Shown: piece after piece, positions 36,615 to 47,722 of the stretch
Layout: each line of letters opens with the position of its first letter
Numbering within the stretch: position 1 is the stretch's first letter
Source: Colletotrichum lupini
Lineage: Eukaryota > Ascomycota > Sordariomycetes > Glomerellales > Glomerellaceae
DNA length: 64,000 nt
Direction: 5' to 3'
Assembly: GCF_023278565.1 (NCBI RefSeq)
Contig: NC_064673.1
Location: forward strand, 992,001-1,056,000
Notes under the pieces: generated by a model
The model's input: only the letters and a program-made list of their open reading frames with translations
The model's database searches: none
Told to the model about the DNA's origin: nothing
Program-made: the position numbers and the translations under genes

Positions 36615-37696
36615 GTTTTTTTGCGACAACCTCCGTTGCGGAAACCAACCCTCTTTGCGTCCTTCCGTGTCCTGCGCTGTGCATTCAGTGGATAATGAGC
36701 CAACGGGGGATCAACCGCTGACGGGCATTGCGCCAGCCTCACGAATGCAACCGACAACTCGACGAGTAATTCGACGACTGACCCGCCTCTCGCCACCGTC
36801 CCGAGCCAAAGTGACGCAGCAAACATCTTGTTCAAATGTACATACACAAGCGTCTTGGGCGCCATGTTGCTATTTTGGCATTTGCCTCTTGTGTAGAAAG
36901 GAATCTAGGGAAAATAGGCGTAACTGGCGTTGGGTAAAGGCATTATTTCTGAACATATGAAAGACTATACATACCCCTGAAAGTTTCTAATGTTCAAGAC
37001 CTCAAATTAACACATCATGCTTGTCACCCTGCTGCTTAGTGAAGAATCGATCGTCCAAGAGGCGAGTATAATAGCTGTCCGCGTTCCACGCACATGTTGT
37101 CTTGCGTGGAGCGTAACGCAGGACTGCCGACCAATCTAGCGGGGATCCTGTCAAACGTGTGACTGCTCGAAGGATCCGTTCATTCTAAGATGATGAGATG
37201 AGTGACAGATTGTTTTGACGGGCATGTTCTCGGTGGATAAACGACACGAATTTTCGATGAAACTGGTTGCACAAAGAATCATAGGACTAGGAATCATCTC
37301 CTCCTGTCCTTTCCATGTTTATATTTGCCGTTGATCCCTTGATCGTAAATAAATTCAACGCCGATACGGGGTATAACTCCAAAAAGGAGCACATTGCGAG
37401 AAATGAAAAAGCTCTGTGGGTAGAAAAGACAATGGGCTCGCCAACGACACTCCACTTGCTTCCCCCTTTATGCTGACACGTGGGCAAAACTCCAATCATG
37501 TGTCACCCTCTCCAAATCGTTGTCCCGAGATCCAGTTTCCTAGTTTTGATCTGCTTCGTATGCTGCCTTTCCATGATGATGATGCCGCTCTCTATTTCGT
37601 TTTCTTTCGGATTCCGAGTAGCAGATCATTTGTGATCGCCATTGTGGGTATAGTGTGCCGTAGGTAGGTAGTCTGAGAGCGTAGAAACGTCGCCGG
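36615..37696. other. Intergenic, convergent 3' regions
   Basis: Between the ends of the GH76 gene (+) and the GPI-type protein gene (-). No coding content recognised. Confidence 0.6.
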
Positions 37697-38504
37697 TTAT
37701 GCCACCAACGCGACAACTGCCATGCTGCATACCGATGCAATGAGAGCCCAGCCGCGACCAAGACGAGGGGCAGCGCTCGGGTTGGTTTCGGCAGGTAATG
37801 AAGGCGACAGGCTATCCGTGTACAAGAAGTCGTCAAAGTTCGAGTTGTCGGCAGTCGTTGTCGTCGCTGGGGTTGCTGTAGCCGCGGGCTCCTCGGCCAT
37901 AGTGAGAATACCCCATTCCACCTCAGAGCCGGTCATGGTCGATGTCCATGACACCTCGGTCGGGCCCGTCAATTTGCCGTTAATGTATCCGCTCTTTAGA
38001 CTCGAGTATCCTGAACATGTCGCAGCTGTCGTCCCGCTCAATGTGCAGCCCAGATCGGCGATGCTGTCCGCCCACGTCAAAATTAGCTGTCCCACTCCTT
38101 CCCAAGCGACGCACGTGTTGCGGGAGGCGAGAACCTACAGAGTTGATGTCTTGGTGCCGTGGAACTGAAGCGTGCTCTCGCCCTCGGAGAAGACGAAGGG
38201 GAACTCGATGGCTAGGTCGCAATTGGGGCTTGTTTGTGGCGGGCAGAAGACGGTATATGTTGTTTCTTTGGCATTCTACGATGGCGCAAATAGTTAGATC
38301 ACAGCAATCGCATTCGATAGGAAGCTCCGGCAGCATTGAGACGCTCATACACTTGAGATTACACTCCCCCGCAGCTGCGACCAGCTATTCGCATCATAGT
38401 GCGGCAGGTAGATCGGAACAGTGGTCGTATCATCGGCGAGGACGGCATTCGAGACAAGGAAACACAGTGACAGCAGAGCGGCGGAAGGCTGCGAGCACCT
38501 CATC
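37697..38504 (-). CDS. GPI-type cell-surface protein, apparent frameshift in signal peptide
   Basis: Unknown-function fungal surface protein. Exons on minus: 38504-38351, 38275-38139, 38063-37697; about 218 residues if the frame were intact. Exon 1 begins MRCSQPSAALLSL and a signal-peptide cleavage region (LVSNAVLA) lies downstream, but the two are in different frames: an A4 run at 38460-38463 (T4 on the coding strand) has one base too many, and the ATG frame meets a stop soon after. Beyond this the frame is good: SVISSNAKETTYTVFCPP, GTTAATCSGYSS, LTGPTEVSW and VEWGILTM, then a Thr/Ala/Pro stretch and a C-terminal hydrophobic tail after a charged spacer (RLGRGWALIASVCSMAVVALVA), as for a GPI anchor. 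Paired cysteines and the TTY-x-V-x-C block recur in the neighbour at 41449. It may be a pseudogene, an assembly error, or use another first exon. Confidence 0.7.
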
Positions 38505-41448
38505 GTGGCGACGTAGAATGTGGATTGGTCGAGTCTCGAGCCGGTCGAAAGGTGCAGCAGTGCTTGACGTCAACGAGCTAGCCACCGGAGGCGGTTCATG
38601 GGTCGGACAGCTACCGATACTGGCAAGGCAAGGTTATGCAATGCAGCGGACCAGGCTGACAGGGCGGGTGTTGAAGCTGGGGGAGCCAGACGGGGACTTG
38701 GTGACACGCCGTTGATTTCCCTATCAAAGTAGGAGAAAGGTCGGAGGAAAGGCCGTTGGCCGTTCTTTGGGGCGGAGAGTGGGTTTGTTCGTATGCGGCG
38801 GTGGTGAGCGACCCTGGTTATAGCATGGGACGGTCGTAGCGGGTGTTTCGCGGTTGTAGCGATGGCATGAGGTACGACGAATACAGCAAAGCGGAAGCTG
38901 TCAGCAAGCAGGGAAAGGTTGCGTCTTGGTCGGAGGGGTCCGTTTCCTTAAAAGAGCAAGCTAGGAACGGAGCCGAGAGAATGAGGAGGGGTTTCCGGTG
39001 AAGGAGATTTACTGTCGTGACAGCAGTATTGCGAGCAAAGGGGAGCGGCTCAACTTTCAGGTGAGTAGAAAGACGTGTCGGAGAGAGATTGAGGACTTTG
39101 CAGCCTTTGCCAATGCGCCGTCCTTGCCGGCCAAGGCTGGGCGGGAGAGTAGGTGAGCGATTGGCATTCTTTTGGCAAAATGGGACGAAAGCCAAGACTT
39201 TTGGACAAGATGGTACGGCGCCCTTTGGAGACTCGGCGAATGTGTGAGAGGGTCAAAGGTCCACGACCCACGGGAGACGAAGGTGGCTTGCCCTTGTCTC
39301 GGCAGACCTCATGCTCACTGTATGCGTAAGGTGTGCTCCGTAGGCTGGCTTCCTCGTAACAACGGCGCTTCCCGTCAGTTCAGTCAGGTTGAGACTTCAA
39401 CCGTCAACGGCCTTCCCAAAAGGCAACCCAGCAGCAGACCTGCTGCTGCATTGCAGGCAGTGGGTGTAATGCGAGCTGAGCACCTCCATCTCGGGGGCGA
39501 TTCAATGCGTGCGATAATAGCTGGGTAACCGTAGCGTGCGTACGGAGTAGGTATCTGCAGTGTGTGCGTGTACCACTGTATCCGTAGCATCCACCGCGGC
39601 TCGCCTGATGGCCAAGGGCCGACGGCTGCTGGATCATCCAATGCTAGTGGTGGACATTGGCAGCTGGGCGAGGGAAACAAAACGGGCGACGATGAGAGGA
39701 TGGAAGGGAAGAAGGCCAAGAAATGCCAAGACCGCGAATTTCGAAAAAAATAATAATATGAGCTGGGTGGGCACGGGCGCCCGGACTGGAGACGGTCCTC
39801 TTGTCACTGGCCATCTGACTGGCCGGACGTTGCCAGCCAGGCAGGAACCGGCAGGGGTTGGCTGTCCCCCCCGTGGCCCCCCCGTGCCCCCGTCATGCCC
39901 GTTCGTCCCCGCTCCGCTGCGCTACTGAGGAAGTCGCAACTCACAACAGTGACTCTTGCGGTCTTGCCTTTCCAGAGGAGGCTTAGGTAACTTGCATCCC
40001 ATGAGGAAACCTCGACCAAAACACCAGCACCTTCCCATCCCGTCGTTAATGCTGGGCATCACTCCGGGACTTTATGCCCACAACCCGGCCTGACCAGAAA
40101 ATCCCTCTTCAGAAACATCACGGTCTCGGTCTCACCTCTCCGCCACCCAACGGTTCCTTTTGTCGGATCTTTTCTGGATACCGTTCGATCGCAGCTGATC
40201 AGAATTGACCATGCCCTCGTCAACGTGGAACATACGATATCTGGACCCCGAGTGGAAGTGAAGTCCAAGTGGGAGCCGATTCCGCCTCGATTTGCTGTTT
40301 GATAGGCTCCGACTGCGAGTCTCGGGGCCCTCTTTCCGCTCGCTGCAACTCCCTCATCCGTGTTAGGCAGGACCCAATGTGTGGTCATTATCCACCGCTG
40401 CAGATGCATCTGCTTTCTACCCACGCGCGATAGACCATCACTCGGCTCTCGCCGGTGACCACGCCTTCGTCTTTGTGACCATCTCAACGTTGGAGTCAGT
40501 CGCACTGCTAAACTCAGTCTCGATCTGTACTGTGTGCGCCTCTGTGCACTGGCCACAAGATTATTCTGAGCGACTGTTCCAACGAGTTCGTTCCATCTTT
40601 CATCCCATCACTCACGTCGAGCTCAACTAGCAAGGGCTTTCGATGTTGCCATTTCATCCGACCCGTCCTGCTCCCGCCCGGGGCATCCTGCAACTGAAGC
40701 GTCCTAGTAAACTCACCGCTACAGTTCAGCGAATCTAAGCCCGCAGAGTCGCAGACCGGAAGATGTCAAAATAAACTCAGCTCCAGCTTGCACAACTACC
40801 ACGCCCATGCCATAGTGACCAATCGCTAACGTCTGTCTACAGCATGCCGATGCTAGACGAGTTTTGACCTGCGTATTAGTTAACAGCAATCAATGCCTTG
40901 TTCAAGGCAGGATACACGATGCACTCCACCAAAACGAGCATCTCTAGGGGACGAATATAACATATTGCCAGCTACCTCATATTTCGTACAAACAATTGCG
41001 TGGTGCACACAGGTCACAGTCCGATTTTTCAGAAAATCATAGTGTGTGAAGCTGTTCGAGTGTGCCAGCGAGCCTCAATCATTCGGGTTCGCAACAAGGC
41101 GTTTCATGGCATCACTTCCATAACACAAAACGGTTGATTTTCTTCATCAGAATGACAGCCAACATTGTTGCGCGGCGTCCAATCGGAGTATTGCTTGTCA
41201 ACAGCAGTCTGGACTGCCGTTTTTGGGCTTTGGTTTATTATTATTTTTTTCTCGCTACCAACACACGATGACACGAGCGCTTGACCAGAAATGGCCATGG
41301 ACTCTCGGGCCCAATTCCTCCAGTAAGCCTGCGGCACAGCTTTGCCGGGAAATTGACCACCATGGCCAGCCAAGGAAAAAACATTGCCTCGCCGCGATAT
41401 TTACGAGGACATCTTTCTTTACCATCTTAATTACGTACTGATCACAAG
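38505..41448. other. Divergent intergenic region (2.9 kb), no gene seen
   Basis: Lies between two divergent GPI-type protein genes. Frames at 39172-39719 and 40059-40556 show no family features. TACGGAGTA lies at 39541-39549. Both genes' promoters should be here. Confidence 0.5.
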
Positions 41449-42198
41449 ATGAAGTACTGCACGACAGCCTGGTTAGCCTTCGTGGGCATCACCGCGGCGC
41501 AAACCACGTCCGTGATCAGCGTCCTCAACCCCTATTTCGGTGACAACCCCTACGACGCGTCCATCAAGGACGCTAATCCCACCGCGACAACGTACATCGT
41601 GAGCTGCCAGACCAACAGCACGAATTATCAATGTCGCGCCGACCCCTCCGCCTTGATGACCCTCGTGGGAGGGCCGTCGACCATGGAACTTCACATTGAC
41701 CATACTGCCAGCGGAGTGTAAGTCGTCCCCACACTCTAATCTACTCGTCATTCCATCACCCAGGCGCATCCGATAGTGGGCGGTTGAAAATCTTGACCAT
41801 GGTCGCTGAATATTCTTCTTTCCAGATCAATCGAGTACATTGGTACCGTTTCAGGTGATGGCCTGGACTACCAGCAGATCGTCACAAAGAGCGGAAACAC
41901 CGCCATGATGGCCAACATGAGACTTTCGCCTCTGACGGCTACAAGCCTCTACGTTCCCCTCACCGTCACCGCTGGCCTGGAGAAACTGCAGCAAGCTCAG
42001 ACCGGCGCTACTGCGACTGCGACTGCAACGGCCACGGCGTCCTCCTCGGGATCGGCGCAGAGCGGGTCCGGGTCCGCTGCATCGGCCACGAGTGCGCAGG
42101 CCTCTTCGACGTCAACGCCTAACGCCGCTGCACCCCGTGTCGCCCGGGACGGTCTTCTTGCTGGCGCAATTGCTGCAGTTGGGTTCATGATGTTCTAA
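41449..42198 (+). CDS. GPI-type cell-surface protein of unknown function
   Basis: Exons join(41449..41717,41826..42198), 213 residues; donor GTAAGT, phase 2. A signal peptide (LAFVGITAA) is followed by a compact region with a TTYIVSCQTNSTNYQC block and GPSTMELHID, then a Thr/Ala/Ser-rich stalk (ATATATATASSSGSAQSGSG) and a C-terminal hydrophobic tail (LLAGAIAAVGFMMF) after a basic spacer. This is the layout of fungal GPI-anchored wall proteins. It shares the position of its TTY-x-V-x-C element, following cysteine, G-P/E-S-T segment and stalk with the gene at 37697-38504, so the two may be diverged paralogues in head-to-head order. No enzymatic motif is visible. Confidence 0.85.
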
Positions 42199-42803
42199 GT
42201 ATGCTGGTGGCAGAGCCAGGTCTTTGAAGATGTTGTTTCGGTCGAGGCATCGAGCATTGGGTATATTATGGGAACAGCAACAGGCGGCCTCGCGAATAAT
42301 TTTGCGGCCTTTGTTGACGCATAATGACTGTCAAAACTGTAACAACATGCTTGTTTCTCACTCATTGTCAAGAATGACCTTTTGTTGCCTGTTGTGGCGA
42401 TGATTTCCCTTCACCTCGTTGACTTTGTGTGAGTCAAAGACGAGGTGTTTTCTTCTTCTTTGGCTGTCATACCGACGACAACCAAAGCATTGTTTGTTGA
42501 ACCAGTCTCAGCACAGCTGGGCAACGAATCGCGATAGTTCTTTTACGTGAGGAGCAGCATGTTGTATAGATACAATCCTATTGAAGCATAATTTATTTCC
42601 CACCTCTTACTTCCCCAGCGTCCACCACTTAGCCAGATGAAGATTTGCACACTGCCCGCGTCTCGCCTTTCCCACAGTCTCAAACCAGGAATTGAATTTA
42701 TACTTGCAAGCCAAGCGACAGCAATCTCTTCCTTTTCTCGCTTCCCTCTCCCTCTCCGCCTCACTCCATCTCACCTCGCAGAACTACAGAAGCAAGTCAA
42801 GCA
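42199..42803. other. Intergenic, 3' of GPI gene and leader of miniprotein
   Basis: No gene seen. It should hold the 3' end of the GPI-type gene and the leader of the small frame at 42804. The last 100 bases before that ATG are CT-rich, as in other leaders of this window. Confidence 0.5.
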
Positions 42804-42971
42804 ATGGAACCCGGCGTGCAGGCCGGTATCGCGTTAGCGTGCGTGGGCGGCGTCTTCGTCCTCTGTTGTGCGGCGTTTATAACATTCCGCCACGTCATGT
42901 CGCCGCGCGCGCAAAAGGAGTATTTCAGGCGGAACGGGGGCGTTGCAGAAGAAACGATGCCTGGTGTTTGA
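42804..42971 (+). CDS. Small single-pass membrane protein (55 aa)
   Basis: Single-exon frame starting MEPGVQAGIALACVGGVF. One hydrophobic segment (about residues 7-27, IALACVGGVFVLCCAAFI) is followed by a basic, conserved-looking half: TFRHVMSPRAQKEYFRRNGG and an acidic end EETMPGV. This order of a short acidic N-end, a membrane anchor with two adjacent cysteines and a basic cytosolic tail is coherent. I recall similar short proteins in Sordariomycetes but cannot name the family. A CT-rich leader precedes the ATG, and the stop is followed by AT-richer sequence. No functional claim can be made. Confidence 0.55.
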   Translation: MEPGVQAGIALACVGGVFVLCCAAFITFRHVMSPRAQKEYFRRNGGVAEETMPGV

Positions 42972-43423
42972 CGAAGCGGTAAAGAAGAAGAAAAGGCTTG
43001 CGTATAACGGTGCGAGATGGGATCCTTGGGAAAGTACAGTGTTGGCGAGTAGAGTGAAGGGGCATGGCAGAACGTGATGTAGCCGCATCTCATCAAGTAG
43101 TGAGAGCGTTTGGATTAACACGGATATGAATACGTGGTAAAGTAGAATCGGCCACTTCATTGAAGAAAGAATATGGACTTGGGTTTCAAGGATGATGCTT
43201 TGAATACTCATAAACCATGAAACGGCACTGAACTCTGTCAACTCCAGACCCTGCTATGCTGGAATAATGCTTATGAACACAACAACACCCGACACCCGGC
43301 TTTCGTGATGCTGCCTTGCCACCCCCGACCACCCCCGATATGCTAGAACCCTAGTTTGAGAGGACGAGCACACACTCGCGCGTGCTCCCGCCACCATTGG
43401 AAAGAAACTAGAGAAGAGCCTCA
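42972..43423. other. Intergenic, no gene seen
   Basis: Short spacer between the ends of the miniprotein (+) and the MscL gene (-); no gene seen. Confidence 0.6.
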
Positions 43424-44452
43424 TTACTGATGAGCCCGCTCCTCACGCCCGTCTTGCCAGCTGGTGCAGTTGACGCAGCGTTGCGCCTAATGCTCGTTTG
43501 GTCAGCTTCAACGGGGTTATACTCTCATCTATCCGAGAACTTCTTTGGACATGAATGGATGCGCACCTTATTGCTGATCCGCTTGCGGCAGTACTTGCAC
43601 TTAACGGTATGCTTAATAATCGGCTCCCGGGAGAAGAACTGGAAAACGTGTGCCAGTCCGTAGAGCGAGATGCCGACGCAGAGGAAGGAGACGAGTTGGT
43701 TGAGGAATGAGCTATGTGGGGGTTAGAGACGGTTGAGCGAGGTTCTTTGGGTGTGTAATCCCTCAGAGTCACAAAGGCGGATGTTTCCGGACGAGGACGA
43801 ACCCGATACCACATGAAGTCTTTCCGTGGTGATGATCAAGCAGAATTAAGGTGCGTGAACTAAAGGAGAATCTTACCCGTAAGCTAAGACGACGGCGCCG
43901 TCATCCTTGGCGCGCTCGAGGGTCGTGTACTTGTTGTCGTGGGTGTAGTTCGGGCCGCCCTTTAGGACGGCGAACTTTTCTTCCATGTTGCGGTTGAGCG
44001 GGAAGATGACGGAGATGGGCGGCATGATGATGTTCTGCACAAAGTTGTTGACGAGGGTCGTGAAGGCGGCCGCGATGCTATCGAGCAGTATGCGTCAATC
44101 TACCAGGATCCCCGTTCATATTGGAAAAAGTCCAACATGAAGCTGGCTGACACTCTCAAACAACATTATTGCGTGTAAGCGTTGTTGATATAAGAGGGAC
44201 CTGCTCTTGAGTCGTCTCCTCATACTTAAGGATGGCATGCTTGTCGAGCATAATTAGGGGGATAGGTGCTTACATCAAACCAAAGGCGATCTCGAGAATG
44301 TTACCCTGCAGGGCAAAGTCGATGAAGCCATCCCAGAAACGCCGCACCTTTTGCTGGCCCCGTCCAAGGAGGGATTCCTCTTCGCCGTTGTCGTTGCGGC
44401 CTTGCATGTTCGCCGCGGAGGAGATGCGGTCTGAGAACGGGAGGGAGGGCAT
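43424..44452 (-). CDS. MscL-type large-conductance mechanosensitive channel
   Basis: Forms a stretch-gated membrane pore that releases solutes on hypo-osmotic shock in bacteria; fungal copies are poorly studied. Minus exons 44452-44274, 44077-43877, 43711-43567, 43486-43424; 195 residues, frame kept (phases 2, 2, 0). The pore-forming TM1 is typical: WDGFIDFALQGNILEIAFGLIIAAAFTTLV, then VNNFVQNIIMPP and a loop with PNYTHDNKYTTLERAKDDGA. TM2 is SFLNQLVSFLCVGISLYGLAHVF. The C-end has CKYC...RCVNC, which reads only when the last intron is removed, giving a zinc-ribbon-like end with two CxxC pairs. Bacterial MscL has no such module. It lies in the same direction as the SUR7-like gene. Confidence 0.93.
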
Positions 44453-45222
44453 CCTGACGGTGCTCTACCGACAAGGGGGAGGAGACGCACTATACTTGGA
44501 GGTAAAAAAGGAGAACGAGGAGATACGGAACTTCACAGCCGTGAAAGCGTGGTATGCAACGGTGCGACGGCGGTGAAGTATGAGAGTTGAAGCGCCCTTG
44601 AGGTGAGGTGTAGTTGAAGTGTGGCGTGCCTAAGGCGACGGTCAAGGTTGGGTCCGTTTGACCAAGGTTGAGACATGGTGGTTGTTGCCTGTTTGGGGAG
44701 GAATGACGTACCCCACATTCCGGGGTGCGTGACGCCGGAGCCGGGGTGGGTCTCCTCCGAAGGCAGATTCCGATGTTGAAGAGCGTGAACGAAGTTCGAC
44801 AGCTCATCATACCTCATTCGGCGGTTCTCATATTGAAGTTGAACTTGACTCATATTCACTTATACAGAGGAAGTTACAATCACAGCTATAGTCTCACCAA
44901 CGATGGACTGGGAGTGTCAACAGCCGGCACTGGGTTTCTTTGATTGATGGCATCTTTATTGATGTGGTTCTAGAAGTAATGCTATGAAATGATGTACTTT
45001 GGTTTTATATATCGCGACAATGGTATCTTGAACAAGGTTTAAAAAAGGATCGTGACGTCGGGAATAGCCATGATATGCCAGCTATCGGGGCAAACACGAC
45101 AAGGGTATCGTTTCAAATACATCGCTTTCGTACTGCGGTTTCTCAATCTGAGAGAAGTGAAGGCGCACTTATGGCTTGACGACTCTTAACGAGTCAAACC
45201 GGCGAGAATGCTGCTTCGAATC
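44453..45222. other. Intergenic, MscL promoter
   Basis: Spacer of about 770 bases between two minus-strand genes. No gene seen. Confidence 0.6.
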
Positions 45223-46211
45223 TTAGAAGCTGCCCTTCTTATGGCGCTTCTCGGTATAACCGCGCGGCGCTCTGCGCGACCGCCTCTCAGCGCAGAACTG
45301 CGTGACCCAGTACACGGACGCCGCAAACATGACGGCGAAGGCCACCCAGGAGATAATCATAAACTTCTGCCCGACCTTTGCCGAGATGCCGACGTCCTCG
45401 CCAATGTCGGTGATCTGCTTCGCGCCCTCCTTCGCGCCGATAGTCGTGACGAGACTGCCGGCAAAGAGCAGGAGAGCCGCCAGAAAGGCGAAGGCAAAGT
45501 TGGTGAGCGTCATGCGCTTCTTGAAGCCGAGGAAGAAAGCGGCCAGCGAGCCGAGGATGGCGAGGCCAGAGAAGCCGATGCCCATGACGTAGAGGACAAA
45601 GATGGCGAGGAGGGCCTTGTTGACTTTGTCCATGGCGTCCTCGATGGTGTCGGGCCAGTTGAGGTCAGACAGGCTCAGGCTGAGAGGGCCTATTTCGAGT
45701 TCTTGGTCCAGCATCTTGGTGAGGTTCACGTTTGCTAGTGTTTCCATGTTAGCTTCCATGACAGACGATAGGGCAAGGTACTAGCGGGGGTTTACTTACG
45801 ACCAGGGGACGGCTGGGTGCAGTTCGTGACGTTCAGCCAGACGTTGGGCGCCGTGACGTTGGGCGAAAATTGGCCGTGGCATACGTCCATCAGGTGCAGG
45901 GAGTACCACTCGGAGATTCCCAACTCGTCGGCGAGGCGGTCAGCGACATCATTGCCGATATCGTTGAGGACGTCGGACACCTTGTCGCCAACGCCGTCGA
46001 TGAATTTGTCGAGGAAGCTGCCGGTGGTAGCAGCGGGATCAGCCTCCGAGGTTGCGGAGGGGATGAGGTTGTGGCCCAGGGTCGAGGTGTTGAGGCGGAC
46101 GACGTCGTAGTCCTCCATGAATCCCTCCTTGTGCCCGGCGAAGAGGGCGAGGAAGGAGAGGACGAATGCCACGATGGACAGTACCAACGGTACTATCACG
46201 GTGAAATGCAT
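45223..46211 (-). CDS. SUR7/PalI-family plasma-membrane protein
   Basis: Four-span membrane protein of the SUR7 family, found in fungal plasma-membrane domains (eisosome-associated) or as PalI/Rim9-type pH-signalling helpers. Minus exons 46211-45800 and 45734-45223; 307 residues, phase 1, donor GTAAGT. TM1 follows the start (VIVPLVLSIVAFVLSFLALFAG). A large extracellular loop of about 150 residues carries WYSLHLMDVCHGQF and NVTNCTQ, matching the family Cys pair (usually W-x-L-x(1-2)-C ... C), and N-glycosylation sequons. TM2, TM3 and TM4 follow: LAIFVLYVMGIGFSGLAILG, FAFAFLAALLLFAGSLV and FMIISWVAFAVMFAASVYWV. The C-end is short and basic. Whether it is of the SUR7 or the PalI branch is not clear. 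Confidence 0.9.
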
Positions 46212-47722
46212 GTTGTCGATATTGGCTGATTTTGCTCGCGTTGAACAAATGAAAGAATGGTTGGATGGAGACGGGGTTTGGTTGTAGATTGTTTGGGTAC
46301 ACCGCGGGACTTTGTGACCGCGGACCAGAGGTTTGTCGAGAGACTTATGGTAGGTTCTGCTTGTCAACTTGGAAACGTGGTGTTCAAAATCAAAAGACCC
46401 CGCGACTGAAAGACTTTAAAGGTAGCAAAGGGGTCCAGGCCTTTTTGAGGAAGACCAAGTAGCCTAGGGTCAATGGGTGAATCATATCGAACCAGCCATC
46501 CAAGACCCTGGACCGGCAATGATGCAACCGAGGGGACCCTGACTGGAGGTGAAAGAATGCTGTGATGGAGACGATGGACAGGAACAAGGCCCGCGGCCCC
46601 ATCAGCGTCACTCGCCTGTACTGGGGGCAAAACCATGATTAGAGTAGGCGCATATGCTACGGGGGGTGGAAGGTAGGGCGGTAGTTGGAACTTGGGCGTC
46701 TTAGCACAACGTGGGTGCCACGAACAAGTGCAAGAATCCACAGGCAGGGAGACATCATCTTTTGCTTGGCGAGGCGTTGAACAACACAGCAGGTCTAAGT
46801 CGAGCCTGACGTGGCCAAGATCTTTAGTCATGGAAGAAGGGTGTGTGGTTGGTGACTTGTTGTTCGGGTTGTGGATGTGCAGGTACTGTGTACGCAGTAG
46901 AACGATATCCAAGTTTACGTCATCGGTCTTTCTACGGCTACTGAGCCACAGCATTTCTTTCCCGATTGGCGGCTACGCTTAGACCTACACTATTGGATGT
47001 ATACGTACCCTTTCAACAAGGGTGGCAGGGCCCCGTCACCAGCCGGCCATCGGATGACACCCGGGAAACCTGTTTGGACGAGAACAACAAAAACAGGAGA
47101 CCAACAAGGATGCGACAGCAAGTTTTGGAGCCTCCATAACCAGTCAAGACTCTTCAGGGTCTTGCTTCTGAGGTCGTTTGCCGCCTGTGGAGGCTCAAGG
47201 TATGTTCTATTCTTTGTCTCCTGGTGCAGTCACCGTACCCGTAACCCCAGGGGACCATGAGTCCCCCAGCTTGGCCAGCGCTAAACTCTGATTTGACCCT
47301 TGACTCTCTGGAAGCATTCGTTCCAGGCTAGATCGTCACTCCACCGGGAGCAAAGAGGAACTGACTCTGTCCATTTTTGGCACCGTTATCCAAAGCAGAA
47401 GACCACAGTCGAGATAGCTGCAGTATGTGGTGTTGCGGACAGCTTCACTATTCTGTCCAATTTTTGAGTGCTGTTAGTTTCATTCATCTCTTCTGCCGTC
47501 ACCTGATCAATACCGCTAGCCAACTTAGTCTTTCTGCTTATCTACCTTCCTCAAACAGACTTGTCTCAGGGGAACACTCTTTGGCTGACTGTGCCGCAAC
47601 GTGTAGCTTAATTTCCCGTTCCTTAAAACGAGCCATCCCCCTCATGCCCTTTCAGTTTCGTTTATTTGCTTCTTCAAAACGATTCCTGACTATTTCTACC
47701 GTCATTGAATACCACACTCATC
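46212..47722. other. Divergent promoter region, SUR7-like and ABC transporter
   Basis: Between a minus-strand and a plus-strand gene. Frames at 46364-46954 (-) and 47377-47826 (+) lack family features. It should hold both promoters. Confidence 0.5.

Noticed and set aside
35514..36629. 371-codon minus-strand frame opposite the GH76 gene and a 368-codon frame on the same strand
   Set aside because: Composition is Arg/Val/Gly-biased, a shadow of C/G-rich third positions. The GH76 frame has the catalytic motifs and spliced signal peptide.
38066..38139. In-frame TAG between STL and VLASRNTC in the GPI-type gene at 37697-38504, suggesting a nonsense mutation
   Set aside because: The TAG lies in a normal intron with donor GTAGGT at 38138 and an acceptor at 38064. 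Splicing gives TSTLIADLGC, which fits the family, so the stop is not in the coding sequence.
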